From positions 2,170,001 through 2,234,000 of the forward strand of contig NC_006042.1 in assembly GCF_000002515.2 (NCBI RefSeq): 64,000 bases of DNA. The letters run 5' to 3'. Each line of letters starts with the position of its first letter. The first letter of the stretch is position 1. Position numbers and translations under genes: made by a program. Below are positions 9,805 to 19,107 of the stretch, piece after piece. Below the pieces are notes generated by a model. It did not search any database. It saw only the letters and a list, made by a program, of their open reading frames with translations, and was not told where the DNA came from. Source of the stretch: Kluyveromyces lactis (lineage: Eukaryota; Ascomycota; Saccharomycetes; Saccharomycetales; Saccharomycetaceae).

Positions 9805-11980
9805 TGTAATAGTGTATTATCTGTGTATTTGAGTCCTGTTGGTCTATGAGGACTTAAGGTATACCAGAAGTATGTAAATATATATACAAGAATAAAATGG
9901 AAACAATGTATGTAGTAACTAATTATCAAACTGGTCTATCAAATCCAACGTGGGGCTATATATGAAAAAAGTAGACTTAACCATGCTAATATATATGATT
10001 TCAAACAAAGACACACATATACAATTATAGAACCACTATGCGTAGAAAATAGATTAATTAAGCAAAAGCAAGAAAAATCAGATTTAATGATACCACTTTC
10101 ATACCCAATACAAAAACAAAAGCAGATCTTGACTATTCTAGCTCAAAGCGGAACCCATAATCACCCTCTCATGTCCTCCCCTTTTGCTTCCTAATGTTAC
10201 AGCGACAAGAAGATATACATTCTTGCTCTACGTTTGAGAAACCAGAAGTTGCGAAAAAAAAGAAAGCAGTGGGTGATTAAAGAAGCATGCCAAATTAAGA
10301 GATATCGCACTGCCCGTAACATACCGAAATATCACACGCACGGGAAAATTGAAGACGACATTTTCACCACTAGTTTCGTGCTTATGTTCGGTACCACAAT
10401 GCAAACCGACAACAGAATATGCCTGAGTAGTGGACTTCCTCCGTGCACACAAGAGATAAAATTAAATCAAAAGAAGACTCTAGCAAGGCGTGCCATAATC
10501 CACGATAGAATCCTGGAAATCGTCTTACACTTAAAGTAGTAGTAACTATACGTAAAATAGCCGTTGCCAATGGGAATGGAAATAGCGCCTGCGCAAATTA
10601 TGAGGATTTTCCGGCGACCATTCCTTATCCAACAGCGATGTTCCGGCTACAGAAGTATATTAGAAAAAAAATTCCTGCGGCTACATTGTATGTGTTGTAA
10701 AAGAAGAAAAGAGAGAAAGCAAAAAAAGACCAACAAAAACTTGGCGAGGGGAAAGGGGAAAAACGTATTATAGTTCACATTCCAGCCCATTTTCAAACTG
10801 GTCGTTAGGAAATACGTATGTTAGGGTGCACCCATTCTGGAAACGCTGCCTATATCTTTCGTGGACGGGAAGAGGATAAGGAACGTTTCATCTTAACTCC
10901 TGCCAGCTTCCGCTCATGGACAGTGTGTTTTTGGGTTCATCCGTAGGGGAATGGCACCACTTAGTGCTCTGGCGTGCGTTTTAATCCTGTTCAACATGCT
11001 TTTCAGTGGAAGGGTGTGAAAAGGGCCAAACATGCAATCGCCGCAGTAGATAAAACGTCGGATAAACCTTACATAGGAAGCTCAATGAATGGGAAAATAT
11101 TATGCTCAGAATGGGAATTTTGCGTCAAGATGCGTGGGAAGTGGTGTGGTTTTTCCTACTGAGCTTTCTACTGAGTATTTCCAGCTGCTCATCTCGGAAA
11201 AACTAAGACAAAAAAAAGAAAATAGAAGACGTACAAAGTGCTTTGCGGAAAAACATTTTGTTTTTCTGCTGCGTGTTTGTCTTTGGTTTTTGGGTTCAGA
11301 TTCGGATAAACAACCGTCGTTTATTGCATGCTTTCTATCGCTTCTACGGCAAACCTGTGCCCCTGGTATATGTGGCACCATACGTCTCCCAATAGACACC
11401 TTTCAATTTTCATAGCTTAGCGAGGGGTTGGATATCAACAACAATAACCGGACTGTTTATCTTTTTTTTATTGATCTACCGGTTCTTTTAGAACGATTAC
11501 GTCCAACTGGTCAACGTTTTTGTCTTTGTATGGTGAAAATCTTGAAAAAAAATCCACTTAGAAAAAAAAAGGAAGCAGTCAAACATTTTTCCCCCTGGAA
11601 CCATTTTTTGAAGCTTTACAAAAAGAGTAGTAGAAAATATGGGAAGAGGTTGAATATTACTGTGATTTGCTTGGTAACATTGGTTTCCCGTCGTGTCTGT
11701 GCGTGTGTGTATATCGGTCATTGTCTGATTTCAATAACTTATAAACAAAGTTAGGGAAAAATCGAGACTACGCGGACTCTGAACAGCGGAGGAGTTCTAC
11801 ACATCAATATACGGACACAAATGTACTTCTAGAAAGTACCTTGCTATAACAATAGTGTATCTATCAGATTCCAGCCCTTGTGTTATCAATAATCAGCTTG
11901 AGCATTTATTTTCCTTTTGTCCTTATCTGGTCATTGACGGAGACTTCAGAGTTCTGGACTGGTTTTACTCATAACTCCGA
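9805..11980. promoter_or_regulatory. Long divergent upstream region, TYE7 / REV1
   Basis: This gap of about 2.2 kb holds no convincing gene. Its short ORFs occur on both strands, overlap each other and have Lys/Cys/Trp-rich non-protein-like content. It probably serves TYE7, because regulatory genes often have long promoters and REV1 is a lowly expressed repair gene. Candidate elements are a Rap1-like CACCCATTC at about 10829-10837 and scattered CTTCC pentamers (Gcr1-type), for example near 10436 and 10909. These are pattern matches only. Confidence 0.4.
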
Positions 11981-11989
11981 ATGCCATGA
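11981..11989 (+). promoter_or_regulatory. Two-codon uORF overlapping the REV1 start
   Basis: The sequence ATGCCATGA places an upstream ATG five bases before the REV1 ATG. The uORF reads Met-Pro-stop, and its TGA shares bases with the downstream ATG (ATGA). Such an overlap can lower initiation or couple it by termination-reinitiation. It matters only if the mRNA 5' end lies upstream of 11981, which the sequence does not show. Confidence 0.6.
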
Positions 11990-14475
11990 ACAATAAAGAG
12001 GAGGAGCAAGACGTAACTGCAAGTTTCAACAGAAATGAACCAGATATAGCATCCTCCTCGAGTGTTGGATATTCAGGGTATGGAGAATATTTTCATAATA
12101 AGGAACTTCAACAGTTGGAAAGTGATGTTCAATTCAGACAGAAATATCAAAAAGAACATCGAGTTTCAAATCCTACACTTTTTCAAGGGTGTACTATCTA
12201 TGTGAATGGACGTACGAATCCAACTCGATTTCAACTCCATAAACTAATTATTTTACATGGTGGGACTTTCAAGCATTACCTTAGTGGGAAGACTGCAGTC
12301 ACCCATATACTTGCAACAGAGTTAAATGCATCCAAGAAATCATCTTTTGCCAATTTCAAGGTTGTCAGCCCCGAATGGGTTACTGAGTCTATTGCTCGAG
12401 GGAAGCTTTTACCATGGCAAGACTTTAGAATTGTCCAAGTTTCCAGATTACAGGGAAAGATTACAGATTTCGCAACAGTACGGAACTGTATGGATCCGAA
12501 CTTCATTAATGCTTTTTTCAAATCCTCAAGACTACACCATTTATCGAACTGGAAATTCCAGTTAAGAGATAACTTCGTGAAAGAATTCATTTTGTCATAT
12601 AACGACACAATTCCTGATCAAAAATATGTGTATTTCCACATTGACTTTGATTGCTTCTTTGCCCAAGTGTCTGCTAAAATCGATGGTAAATACGATATAC
12701 ATGCCACACCTATCGCTATTTCTCATGGTATCAACAATTCTGATATATCCAGCTGCAATTATGTGGCTCGTTCTTTTGGTGTTTATAACGGTATGTGGGT
12801 ATCATCTGCTTTGAAACTATGCCCGGACTTGAAAATATTAGATTATGAATTTGATGAATATGAAGCAATTTCAAATTTATTCTACAGCGCTCTAAAAGAT
12901 ATTGGAATCTTCAAAATGGTATTGCCAATTTCTATAGATGAAGCAATAGGTTGCATGTTGATTACCCCCGATATTACCTCTGAATTGTTAACTCAAAAAT
13001 GCATGCAAGTGAGAAATGCCGTCTATAATGTTACTCAAGGATACTCTGTCAGTGTTGGGTGCGGGCCATCCGTATTGCTAGCTCGTTTAGCCCTAAGGAA
13101 AGGGAAACCAAACGGGTTCCATATTTCTTGGTTTGATACTGTTACTGAATGCCATGCATTCATAGATCACTTTAAGTTAAAAGATCTTCCTGGTATTGGT
13201 TATAGCACAGATCTGAAAATAAAAGAACAATTTGGAAATGTTCAAAACATCTCTGACTTAAGAGATCTTTTAGAAAGGCCAAGCAACGTTTCTAAACTAA
13301 TAAAAGTGATTGGTTCCAAAAATACCAAGAAACTTCAGATTTACCTTGATGGTAAAGATGACGACGAATCCATAAGTATGGTAAAGGATCCTCATACGTA
13401 CTTTCAAAAGAAATCCCTCTCAGTAGAAATAAATTATGCCATAAGGTTTAAGACCATAGACGATGTTGATATTTTCCTTGAACGGCTCGCACTCCATTTA
13501 TGGGAAAAACTTAGGGATTCAAATTTAATGACAAGACAAATAACTTTGAAATTAATGAAGAGAGCTCAAGGCGCACCTGTAGATCCACCAAAATTCATGG
13601 GTATGGGTAAATGTGACGCTCTTAGTAAAGTCAGTAACTTAGGAACTAATACACAAAAATTTGGTACAATTGCTTCGGAATGTAAAACTTTATTTAGAAT
13701 CTTAAGTGTTCCTCCAGAGGAAGTTAGAGGAATTGGTATTCAATTTCACAGGTTAACTGATTCGAACCAAAAAGTGGGGCAAAAGTCGGAACAAAGGGAA
13801 ATTACGACTGATTTATTTAGAAAACGAGACCATCCGGATGATGACATCACTAACGAACCCTCCAAAGTAGCCGAGCCACATACTCCAGTTAACCCAACAT
13901 ATACTTCTCCCGTAAAAAACTATTGGGATCGCCATCTAAAGCGAAGTATCACCCCATTTCAATATGACTTTCCTGACCAACTCGATCCTGAATTTATGTC
14001 CAATTTACCCAAAGATGTTCAAGAAGAGATTACATCTCATCATAAGGTTGTTAAAAAAGCCAATCGTTCTTTGAGAACAAAATTGTACGATGATCCCAGA
14101 AAGCAAATTAAGCAGACGCAAGATTTACACTTCATACACGATGGGAGGCTTGTTCCGCAGCTTTCGTTCCAGGGATTAAGTTCTGCGAAACAGATTTCTG
14201 AAACTCTTATCGACTGGGTGGACGCCACAGTGGAGGATGGCCCCCATGAAAAAGATCTTGAGTTATTCACTAGCTATCTTGATAAGTTAGCGGAGCAAGG
14301 CAGATGTCATATTATACTACATTTGATTAAAACCATAAAAAATAGGGTTGATGATCACTACAACGCGAATCATGAAGGTTTAGAGCAATGGGAATACTTC
14401 TTGATTCGTCGACTAATTCCTATATTAAATAAAGCAAAACCTGATGTGAAGTTCAACTTAGTGTTTGATTTATAA
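11986..14475 (+). CDS. REV1: Translesion DNA polymerase Rev1 (deoxycytidyl transferase)
   Basis: The 829-residue protein is shorter than S. cerevisiae Rev1 (985) but keeps the domain order. A BRCT domain spans about residues 62-160 (FQGCTIYVNG, VVSPEWVTESIARGKLLPW). The Y-family polymerase core starts near 217 with FHIDFDCFFAQVS and includes SIDEAIG, the two acidic metal-binding motifs. A ubiquitin-binding UBM motif, LDPEFMSNLPKDVQEEI, lies near 665-681. The C-terminal 110 residues form the helical domain that in this family recruits Pol zeta and other polymerases. Rev1 inserts dCMP opposite abasic sites and damaged G and scaffolds Pol zeta in the nucleus. I chose the ATG at 11986; a two-codon uORF overlaps it. 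The order TYE7-REV1-PYK-PUT4 matches S. cerevisiae YOR344C-YOR348C. Confidence 0.97.
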   Translation: MNNKEEEQDVTASFNRNEPDIASSSSVGYSGYGEYFHNKELQQLESDVQFRQKYQKEHRVSNPTLFQGCTIYVNGRTNPTRFQLHKLIILHGGTFKHYLSGKTAVTHILATELNASKKSSFANFKVVSPEWVTESIARGKLLPWQDFRIVQVSRLQGKITDFATVRNCMDPNFINAFFKSSRLHHLSNWKFQLRDNFVKEFILSYNDTIPDQKYVYFHIDFDCFFAQVSAKIDGKYDIHATPIAISHGINNSDISSCNYVARSFGVYNGMWVSSALKLCPDLKILDYEFDEYEAISNLFYSALKDIGIFKMVLPISIDEAIGCMLITPDITSELLTQKCMQVRNAVYNVTQGYSVSVGCGPSVLLARLALRKGKPNGFHISWFDTVTECHAFIDHFKLKDLPGIGYSTDLKIKEQFGNVQNISDLRDLLERPSNVSKLIKVIGSKNTKKLQIYLDGKDDDESISMVKDPHTYFQKKSLSVEINYAIRFKTIDDVDIFLERLALHLWEKLRDSNLMTRQITLKLMKRAQGAPVDPPKFMGMGKCDALSKVSNLGTNTQKFGTIASECKTLFRILSVPPEEVRGIGIQFHRLTDSNQKVGQKSEQREITTDLFRKRDHPDDDITNEPSKVAEPHTPVNPTYTSPVKNYWDRHLKRSITPFQYDFPDQLDPEFMSNLPKDVQEEITSHHKVVKKANRSLRTKLYDDPRKQIKQTQDLHFIHDGRLVPQLSFQGLSSAKQISETLIDWVDATVEDGPHEKDLELFTSYLDKLAEQGRCHIILHLIKTIKNRVDDHYNANHEGLEQWEYFLIRRLIPILNKAKPDVKFNLVFDL

Positions 14476-14750
14476 TTGAATATCCATCTAATACTTGTTG
14501 GGATGAAAGCATGCATGATCATTGCGCCCAATTTTTTTAATTAGTAATTACTCTTTCCATGCACTCATTTGTTTATTAATTATTCATCTTTCGACACAAC
14601 GTAAGTATAATAGTAGAGTACAATCTAATTGTCTTTTTCTTTACCTAAAATATATATATTAATTAGAAAATGTTTGTCTATGGCTTCATAAGTTGCATAA
14701 TCAAGTCTAATGGTGATCGACAAGATTTTAGTCCAATTTTACCCAGTATC

Positions 14751-16256
14751 TTAAACGGTCAAGACACGTAGAGTGTTGGAGTTACCGACACCAGCGGCGA
14801 AACCTTGAATGGTGACAATGGTGTCACCGTCAACCAAAATTCCGAATTCCTTGGCCTTCTTGACACCGAAGTTGATTCTCTTTTCAACATCGACAGTCCA
14901 TTCGGAGTCAGAGGATTCATCGTATACGAATGGGAAGACACCTCTATATAGATGAGAGAATCTAGCAGCTCTTGGGTTTCTAGTAACCATAACAATTGGG
15001 ACATTTGGCTTGTACTTGGCAACCAATCTTGGAGTGTCACCGGTGGTGGATAGGACAATCAAAGCTCTGGCCTTTTGTTCAAATACAGCAGAAACAGAAG
15101 CAGCAGCGATAGTTTCAGTGGTTGAGGTTGGCTTTGGAGTCAAGTTTCTTAAGTCATCGTAAGTTGGGATGTATGGGATGGCTTGTTCAGCAATCAAAGC
15201 AGTTTCAGCCATGGTCTTAACGGCATTGATTGGGTAGTTACCCTTGGCAGTTTCACCAGACAACATAACACAGTCAGCACCATCAAGAACGGCGTTACCA
15301 ACATCAGAGACTTCAGCTCTGGTTGGTCTTGGGTTGTAGGTCATGGATTCCAACATTTGGGTAGCACAGATAACTGGCTTACCAGCCAAGTTACACTTAG
15401 CAATCAACTTCTTTTGCACAGCAAACACTTGAGGAGCTGGAATTTCAATACCCAAATCACCTCTAGCAACCATAACACCGTCAGTGACCTTCAAGATATC
15501 GTCAAAGTTGTTGACACCTTGTTGGTTTTCAATCTTAACAATGATCTTGATATCCTTACCTTGCTCACCCAAAACTTCTCTGATAGTCAAAACATCTTGA
15601 GCGGTTCTGATGAAAGAGGCGAAGACCATGTGGACACCGTTCTTGACACCGAATTTCAAGTCAGACTTGTCCTTTTCGGACAAAGCTGGCAAATCGACAT
15701 CGGTACCTGGCAAGTTGACACCCTTGTGAGAACAAATCTTACCGGCGTTCAAAGACTTAACCTTCAAGGTGTTGTCATCAATAACTTCCAAAACTTCGAA
15801 TGACAAAACACCATCATCGACGTAGATAATTCTACCAGCTTCAATGACCTTGGTGATGTTCTTGTAATCAACGTACATGGTTTTGTCGTCACAAGCCTTA
15901 GCGTACTTGTCATCAGTAGTGAAGATCATTTCGTGGTTTGGAGGAATTGGGTAATCCACATCGTTAGTGGTGGTACCAGTTCTGATTTCAGGACCCTTAG
16001 TGTCCAATGCAATAGCCAGAGGTCTACCTTGGTATAGTTCTTCAGATTTTCTGGCGTTGTCAATGACAGATTGATGGTATTCGTAAGAACCGTGGGAGAA
16101 GTTCATACGAACAATGTTCATACCAGCCTTTCTCAATTCAACCAAAGTTTCTGGGTTGTTGGTCTTTGGACCAATGGTACAAATAATTGAGGTTCTTCTC
16201 AAGTTGGTACCAGTTTCGGTACTCAAATCGGTCAACCAGCCTAATCTAGATTCCAT
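14751..16256 (-). CDS. PYK1: Pyruvate kinase
   Basis: This 501-residue enzyme is full length (S. cerevisiae Cdc19: 500). It converts phosphoenolpyruvate and ADP to pyruvate and ATP in the last step of glycolysis in the cytosol. It shows the N-terminal [13 protein letters not shown] strand, the [10 protein letters not shown] loop, the pyruvate-kinase signature [18 protein letters not shown], the [12 protein letters not shown] and ATQMLESM active-site segments, and the C-terminal allosteric domain ending NTLRVLTV. Codon use is strongly biased to optimal yeast codons (GGT, GTC, AAG, TTG), as in highly expressed genes. It is the single ancestor of the CDC19/PYK2 pair: the flanking REV1 and PUT4 match the PYK2 locus and the nearby RBG1 matches the CDC19 locus. 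Confidence 0.98.
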   Translation of the reverse strand: MESRLGWLTDLSTETGTNLRRTSIICTIGPKTNNPETLVELRKAGMNIVRMNFSHGSYEYHQSVIDNARKSEELYQGRPLAIALDTKGPEIRTGTTTNDVDYPIPPNHEMIFTTDDKYAKACDDKTMYVDYKNITKVIEAGRIIYVDDGVLSFEVLEVIDDNTLKVKSLNAGKICSHKGVNLPGTDVDLPALSEKDKSDLKFGVKNGVHMVFASFIRTAQDVLTIREVLGEQGKDIKIIVKIENQQGVNNFDDILKVTDGVMVARGDLGIEIPAPQVFAVQKKLIAKCNLAGKPVICATQMLESMTYNPRPTRAEVSDVGNAVLDGADCVMLSGETAKGNYPINAVKTMAETALIAEQAIPYIPTYDDLRNLTPKPTSTTETIAAASVSAVFEQKARALIVLSTTGDTPRLVAKYKPNVPIVMVTRNPRAARFSHLYRGVFPFVYDESSDSEWTVDVEKRINFGVKKAKEFGILVDGDTIVTIQGFAAGVGNSNTLRVLTV

Positions 16257-17385
16257 TGTGAATTTGTATTAATTTCTGTTTGTAATATAGGATGCTGTTT
16301 CTGGATCAGTAAATTAAACTCAAATGGTTTGATTAATTTATTGCACAGAAAGTATCAAGTGAATGGGTCTGTATGAAGTAAAAATAAATCTAAAGGTTCT
16401 TTTAACAGTAACTTTGACTTTAGTTTAGTTTCGGTTCTTAACGGATTATACTGATAAAGAAAAACATAACTAAAACAATGATTTAAGAGTAGAATGGAAA
16501 ACCAGCTAACAACTTCAATTAACCCTTTTTCAAGTCTCTCTTTATATATAAACTTTACCATCAGCTTACATCAAAACCAATAAGAGAAAACCCATTGAAG
16601 GACCCAATAAATTTCCATATCCATTGCATCCTGATGGGAACAAACTCGCACGGTGTCTAACTGATGATGAGACTTCTGTAGGAATCCAAAGAAAAACCTG
16701 ACATTGTATGGATTAGTGCATGATGTCGGGCTTCTGGTAATTGGACCAACTCTTGATGTTTTAGGACGCCGGGCTATTGGCTTCTTGTATTCACTCTTTC
16801 TTTGTGCACAAACTTCCTAGCTTCCAGTTTTCCCTCGAGCTTATCCAGGCGGATTCCACAAATTGTCCCCCCAACATCTTTTTTTTTTCAGAAACATTTT
16901 TCTTTTCGTTCCTGTACTTCCATCATGAGTGAGTGAACTGAAAAACTGGAGCTAAACAGATGGCAATGGAATTCGAACAAGGTGACGACAAAAATTGCTA
17001 ACGGATCATAGTATATTCTATGAAAGTGCTTCAATCAGTTGGGATAGGAACGAACGCAGGATTGCGAAAACCGTTATTGTTGAATCTTGTCACGTGATAG
17101 GGATATCACTATTTTTTTAACTTTTGGCTCTCAGAGTGGACCGGGTACATTTTTTTTGACACTTTCTGTCGCTAAGCCAACTACAGTCCACGATGGTATT
17201 ATAAATCACGTGTGTAACTTAAGGATGAGAATAGTTGAACAAGATATGCATGAATAGTGGATTTTACGGTGAACTGGATGATGTAGAAAAGACCTGAAGT
17301 ATTAATTTACATATGAATAAGTTTACTACTGGAGTGTTAACAAAAAAAGGTATAATACGATTTATAAACAATTGGTTTCTCTATC
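16257..17385 (-). promoter_or_regulatory. PYK1 upstream region with E-boxes and Gcr1-type boxes
   Basis: This 1.1-kb stretch separates PYK1 from the 3' end of PUT4, transcribed the same way, so it mostly serves PYK1. Two CTTCC boxes, the Gcr1 core, lie at 16813-16817 and 16821-16825. A palindromic TCACGTGA lies at 17090-17097 and a further CACGTG at 17207-17212; these suit Tye7 or Cbf1 bHLH factors. A T-rich tract is at 16880-16890. The Gcr1 and E-box assignments follow known glycolytic promoter logic and are not proven here. Confidence 0.45.
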
Positions 17386-19107
17386 TTAGAATAACCATTC
17401 CAAGATTTTTTCCCAGAGGTTTCTTGGTGGGATACGTCTAGCATTCAATTCCTTGGTTTCTTCTTCGATTTCTCTTAGACCCGTAGTGACATCGATTTCG
17501 GACACTGAAATCATCCACTGGCTCCAAGTTCTGGTGTAAGCCTTGTGACCCAACCATAGAATGAGGAAGAGCGGTAGAGTGATGTAGGCAGCGATGAAAT
17601 CCTTGTAATTCCAATGGACAAATGATTCGTACCCGTTGATGAGACAGATGATCGCGATCAGGATGATGTAGAACCACGTGAAGTATGGTTGGAACGGTGT
17701 CTTAAACGGAAGTCTGTCGTATAGATTGTTGAAGAAGACGGCTTTTCTGAAACGTAAGTAAGCAACACCTGAACAGATCCAACCAAGGAAACCAGAAATA
17801 GTTGAGATGTTAGAGAACCAGTTGAAAACATCAGCGGTGGATGAGGAGACATTCAAGTACGCTAGGCAGGAAAAGGCTGTAGCGAACGCAACACCAGTGT
17901 ATGGAACACCCCACCTGTTGACTCTGTTGAATATTTTTGGTGCGTATCCTTCTTGGGATAGAGATAACAAGGATCTAGTGGTAGCATACATGAAGGAGTT
18001 ACCAGAAGACCAAGCAGAAGAGAGAATACACACGTTGATAATGTGAGGCAAAACTTTGATACCTGCGTTTTGAATACCAATAACGAAAGGAGATGAACCA
18101 GCACCTGGTTTGCCTTGACTTAACGCGTTAAGTAATACAGGGTCATTTCTCGACACAATGACACCTGCACATAATGAAGACACACAGTAGAAGAAAATCA
18201 ATCTCCAAACAAATCTTCTGGCAGCCTTTTCAATGTTTCTTCTTGAATCTTGTGCTTCAGTAGAGGTCAAGACAACCAATTCTGGACCCAAGATAAATGC
18301 GAAACCTGCACGAATGACACCGGTAATAATATCAGAAAGTCTTCCTGCACCGCCATCGGCCAAATGATACGCCCAAGCACCTGGATCCTTCCAGAAACGG
18401 AAACCCAATCTGTCATGATTTGGACCACCACCGAAAAATAGGACGATGGAGACTATAATAATACCCAAGATACAGAAAATTTTCAAAGAACAGAAGATAG
18501 CTTCCGATGTACCATAGAATTCCACAGCAGTGCAATTCAATACGACAATAATACCCAAGAAAATAGTAATCCAAGCAGCCTTGGGTACAGCTGTGGTCCA
18601 ATAAGTGACGACACCGGAGGCTGCGGTACATTCTGCGGCAACAAGAATAACATAACAATAAACGTAGTTCCAACCGACAGCGAAGCCTAAAGATGAATCC
18701 ACATATCTTGTACATAGAGTAGAGATAGAACCACCAGTTTCATTTTCATCGGGGAGACCTGGAAGGAAACAGACCATTTCAGCTAAAGCGTTCATAACAG
18801 GATAGATGATGGTTGACATAATACAGTAAGAGATAAATAAACCTGCAGGACCACATTTGTAAAGAGTAGAAGAAGTACCAACAAACAAACCAGTACCTAT
18901 ACAGCCACCAATAGCAATCAATTGAATATGAGCAGATTTAAGACCTTTCTTTAAATTATGGTCTCCGCTTTGAGGTTTATTTGGTAGAGAACCATTTTTT
19001 TCTGAGTCGTTCGAGTAAGATGTTAAATCTAACTCATAAACTTGACCTGTTTGTTTATCCACAACACTGGTCTCGCCAGCATCTTTTAGGTCTTGTAGAT
19101 TCGACAT
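17386..19107 (-). CDS. PUT4: Proline permease (amino acid/polyamine/organocation family)
   Basis: The 573-residue protein is a plasma-membrane amino-acid permease of the yeast YAT type, with a hydrophilic N-terminus of about 65 residues, roughly 12 hydrophobic segments and a short cytosolic tail. The first membrane helix begins HIQLIAIGGCIGTGLFVGTSS, the family signature. Resemblance to Put4 and its position between pyruvate kinase and CIN1, as in S. cerevisiae (YOR347C-YOR348C-YOR349W), support high-affinity proline uptake; Put4-type permeases can also carry Ala, Gly and GABA. The ATG at 19107 (MSNLQDLKDAGET) gives Lys residues in the N-terminal tail that could be ubiquitin sites. Substrate specificity is inferred from synteny and similarity. 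Confidence 0.93.
   Translation of the reverse strand: MSNLQDLKDAGETSVVDKQTGQVYELDLTSYSNDSEKNGSLPNKPQSGDHNLKKGLKSAHIQLIAIGGCIGTGLFVGTSSTLYKCGPAGLFISYCIMSTIIYPVMNALAEMVCFLPGLPDENETGGSISTLCTRYVDSSLGFAVGWNYVYCYVILVAAECTAASGVVTYWTTAVPKAAWITIFLGIIVVLNCTAVEFYGTSEAIFCSLKIFCILGIIIVSIVLFFGGGPNHDRLGFRFWKDPGAWAYHLADGGAGRLSDIITGVIRAGFAFILGPELVVLTSTEAQDSRRNIEKAARRFVWRLIFFYCVSSLCAGVIVSRNDPVLLNALSQGKPGAGSSPFVIGIQNAGIKVLPHIINVCILSSAWSSGNSFMYATTRSLLSLSQEGYAPKIFNRVNRWGVPYTGVAFATAFSCLAYLNVSSSTADVFNWFSNISTISGFLGWICSGVAYLRFRKAVFFNNLYDRLPFKTPFQPYFTWFYIILIAIICLINGYESFVHWNYKDFIAAYITLPLFLILWLGHKAYTRTWSQWMISVSEIDVTTGLREIEEETKELNARRIPPRNLWEKILEWLF

Noticed and set aside
10228-11754. Several ORFs of 60-110 codons in the TYE7-REV1 gap
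   Set aside because: They overlap on both strands, have unusual composition and no recognisable motif; more likely chance frames in a long promoter.
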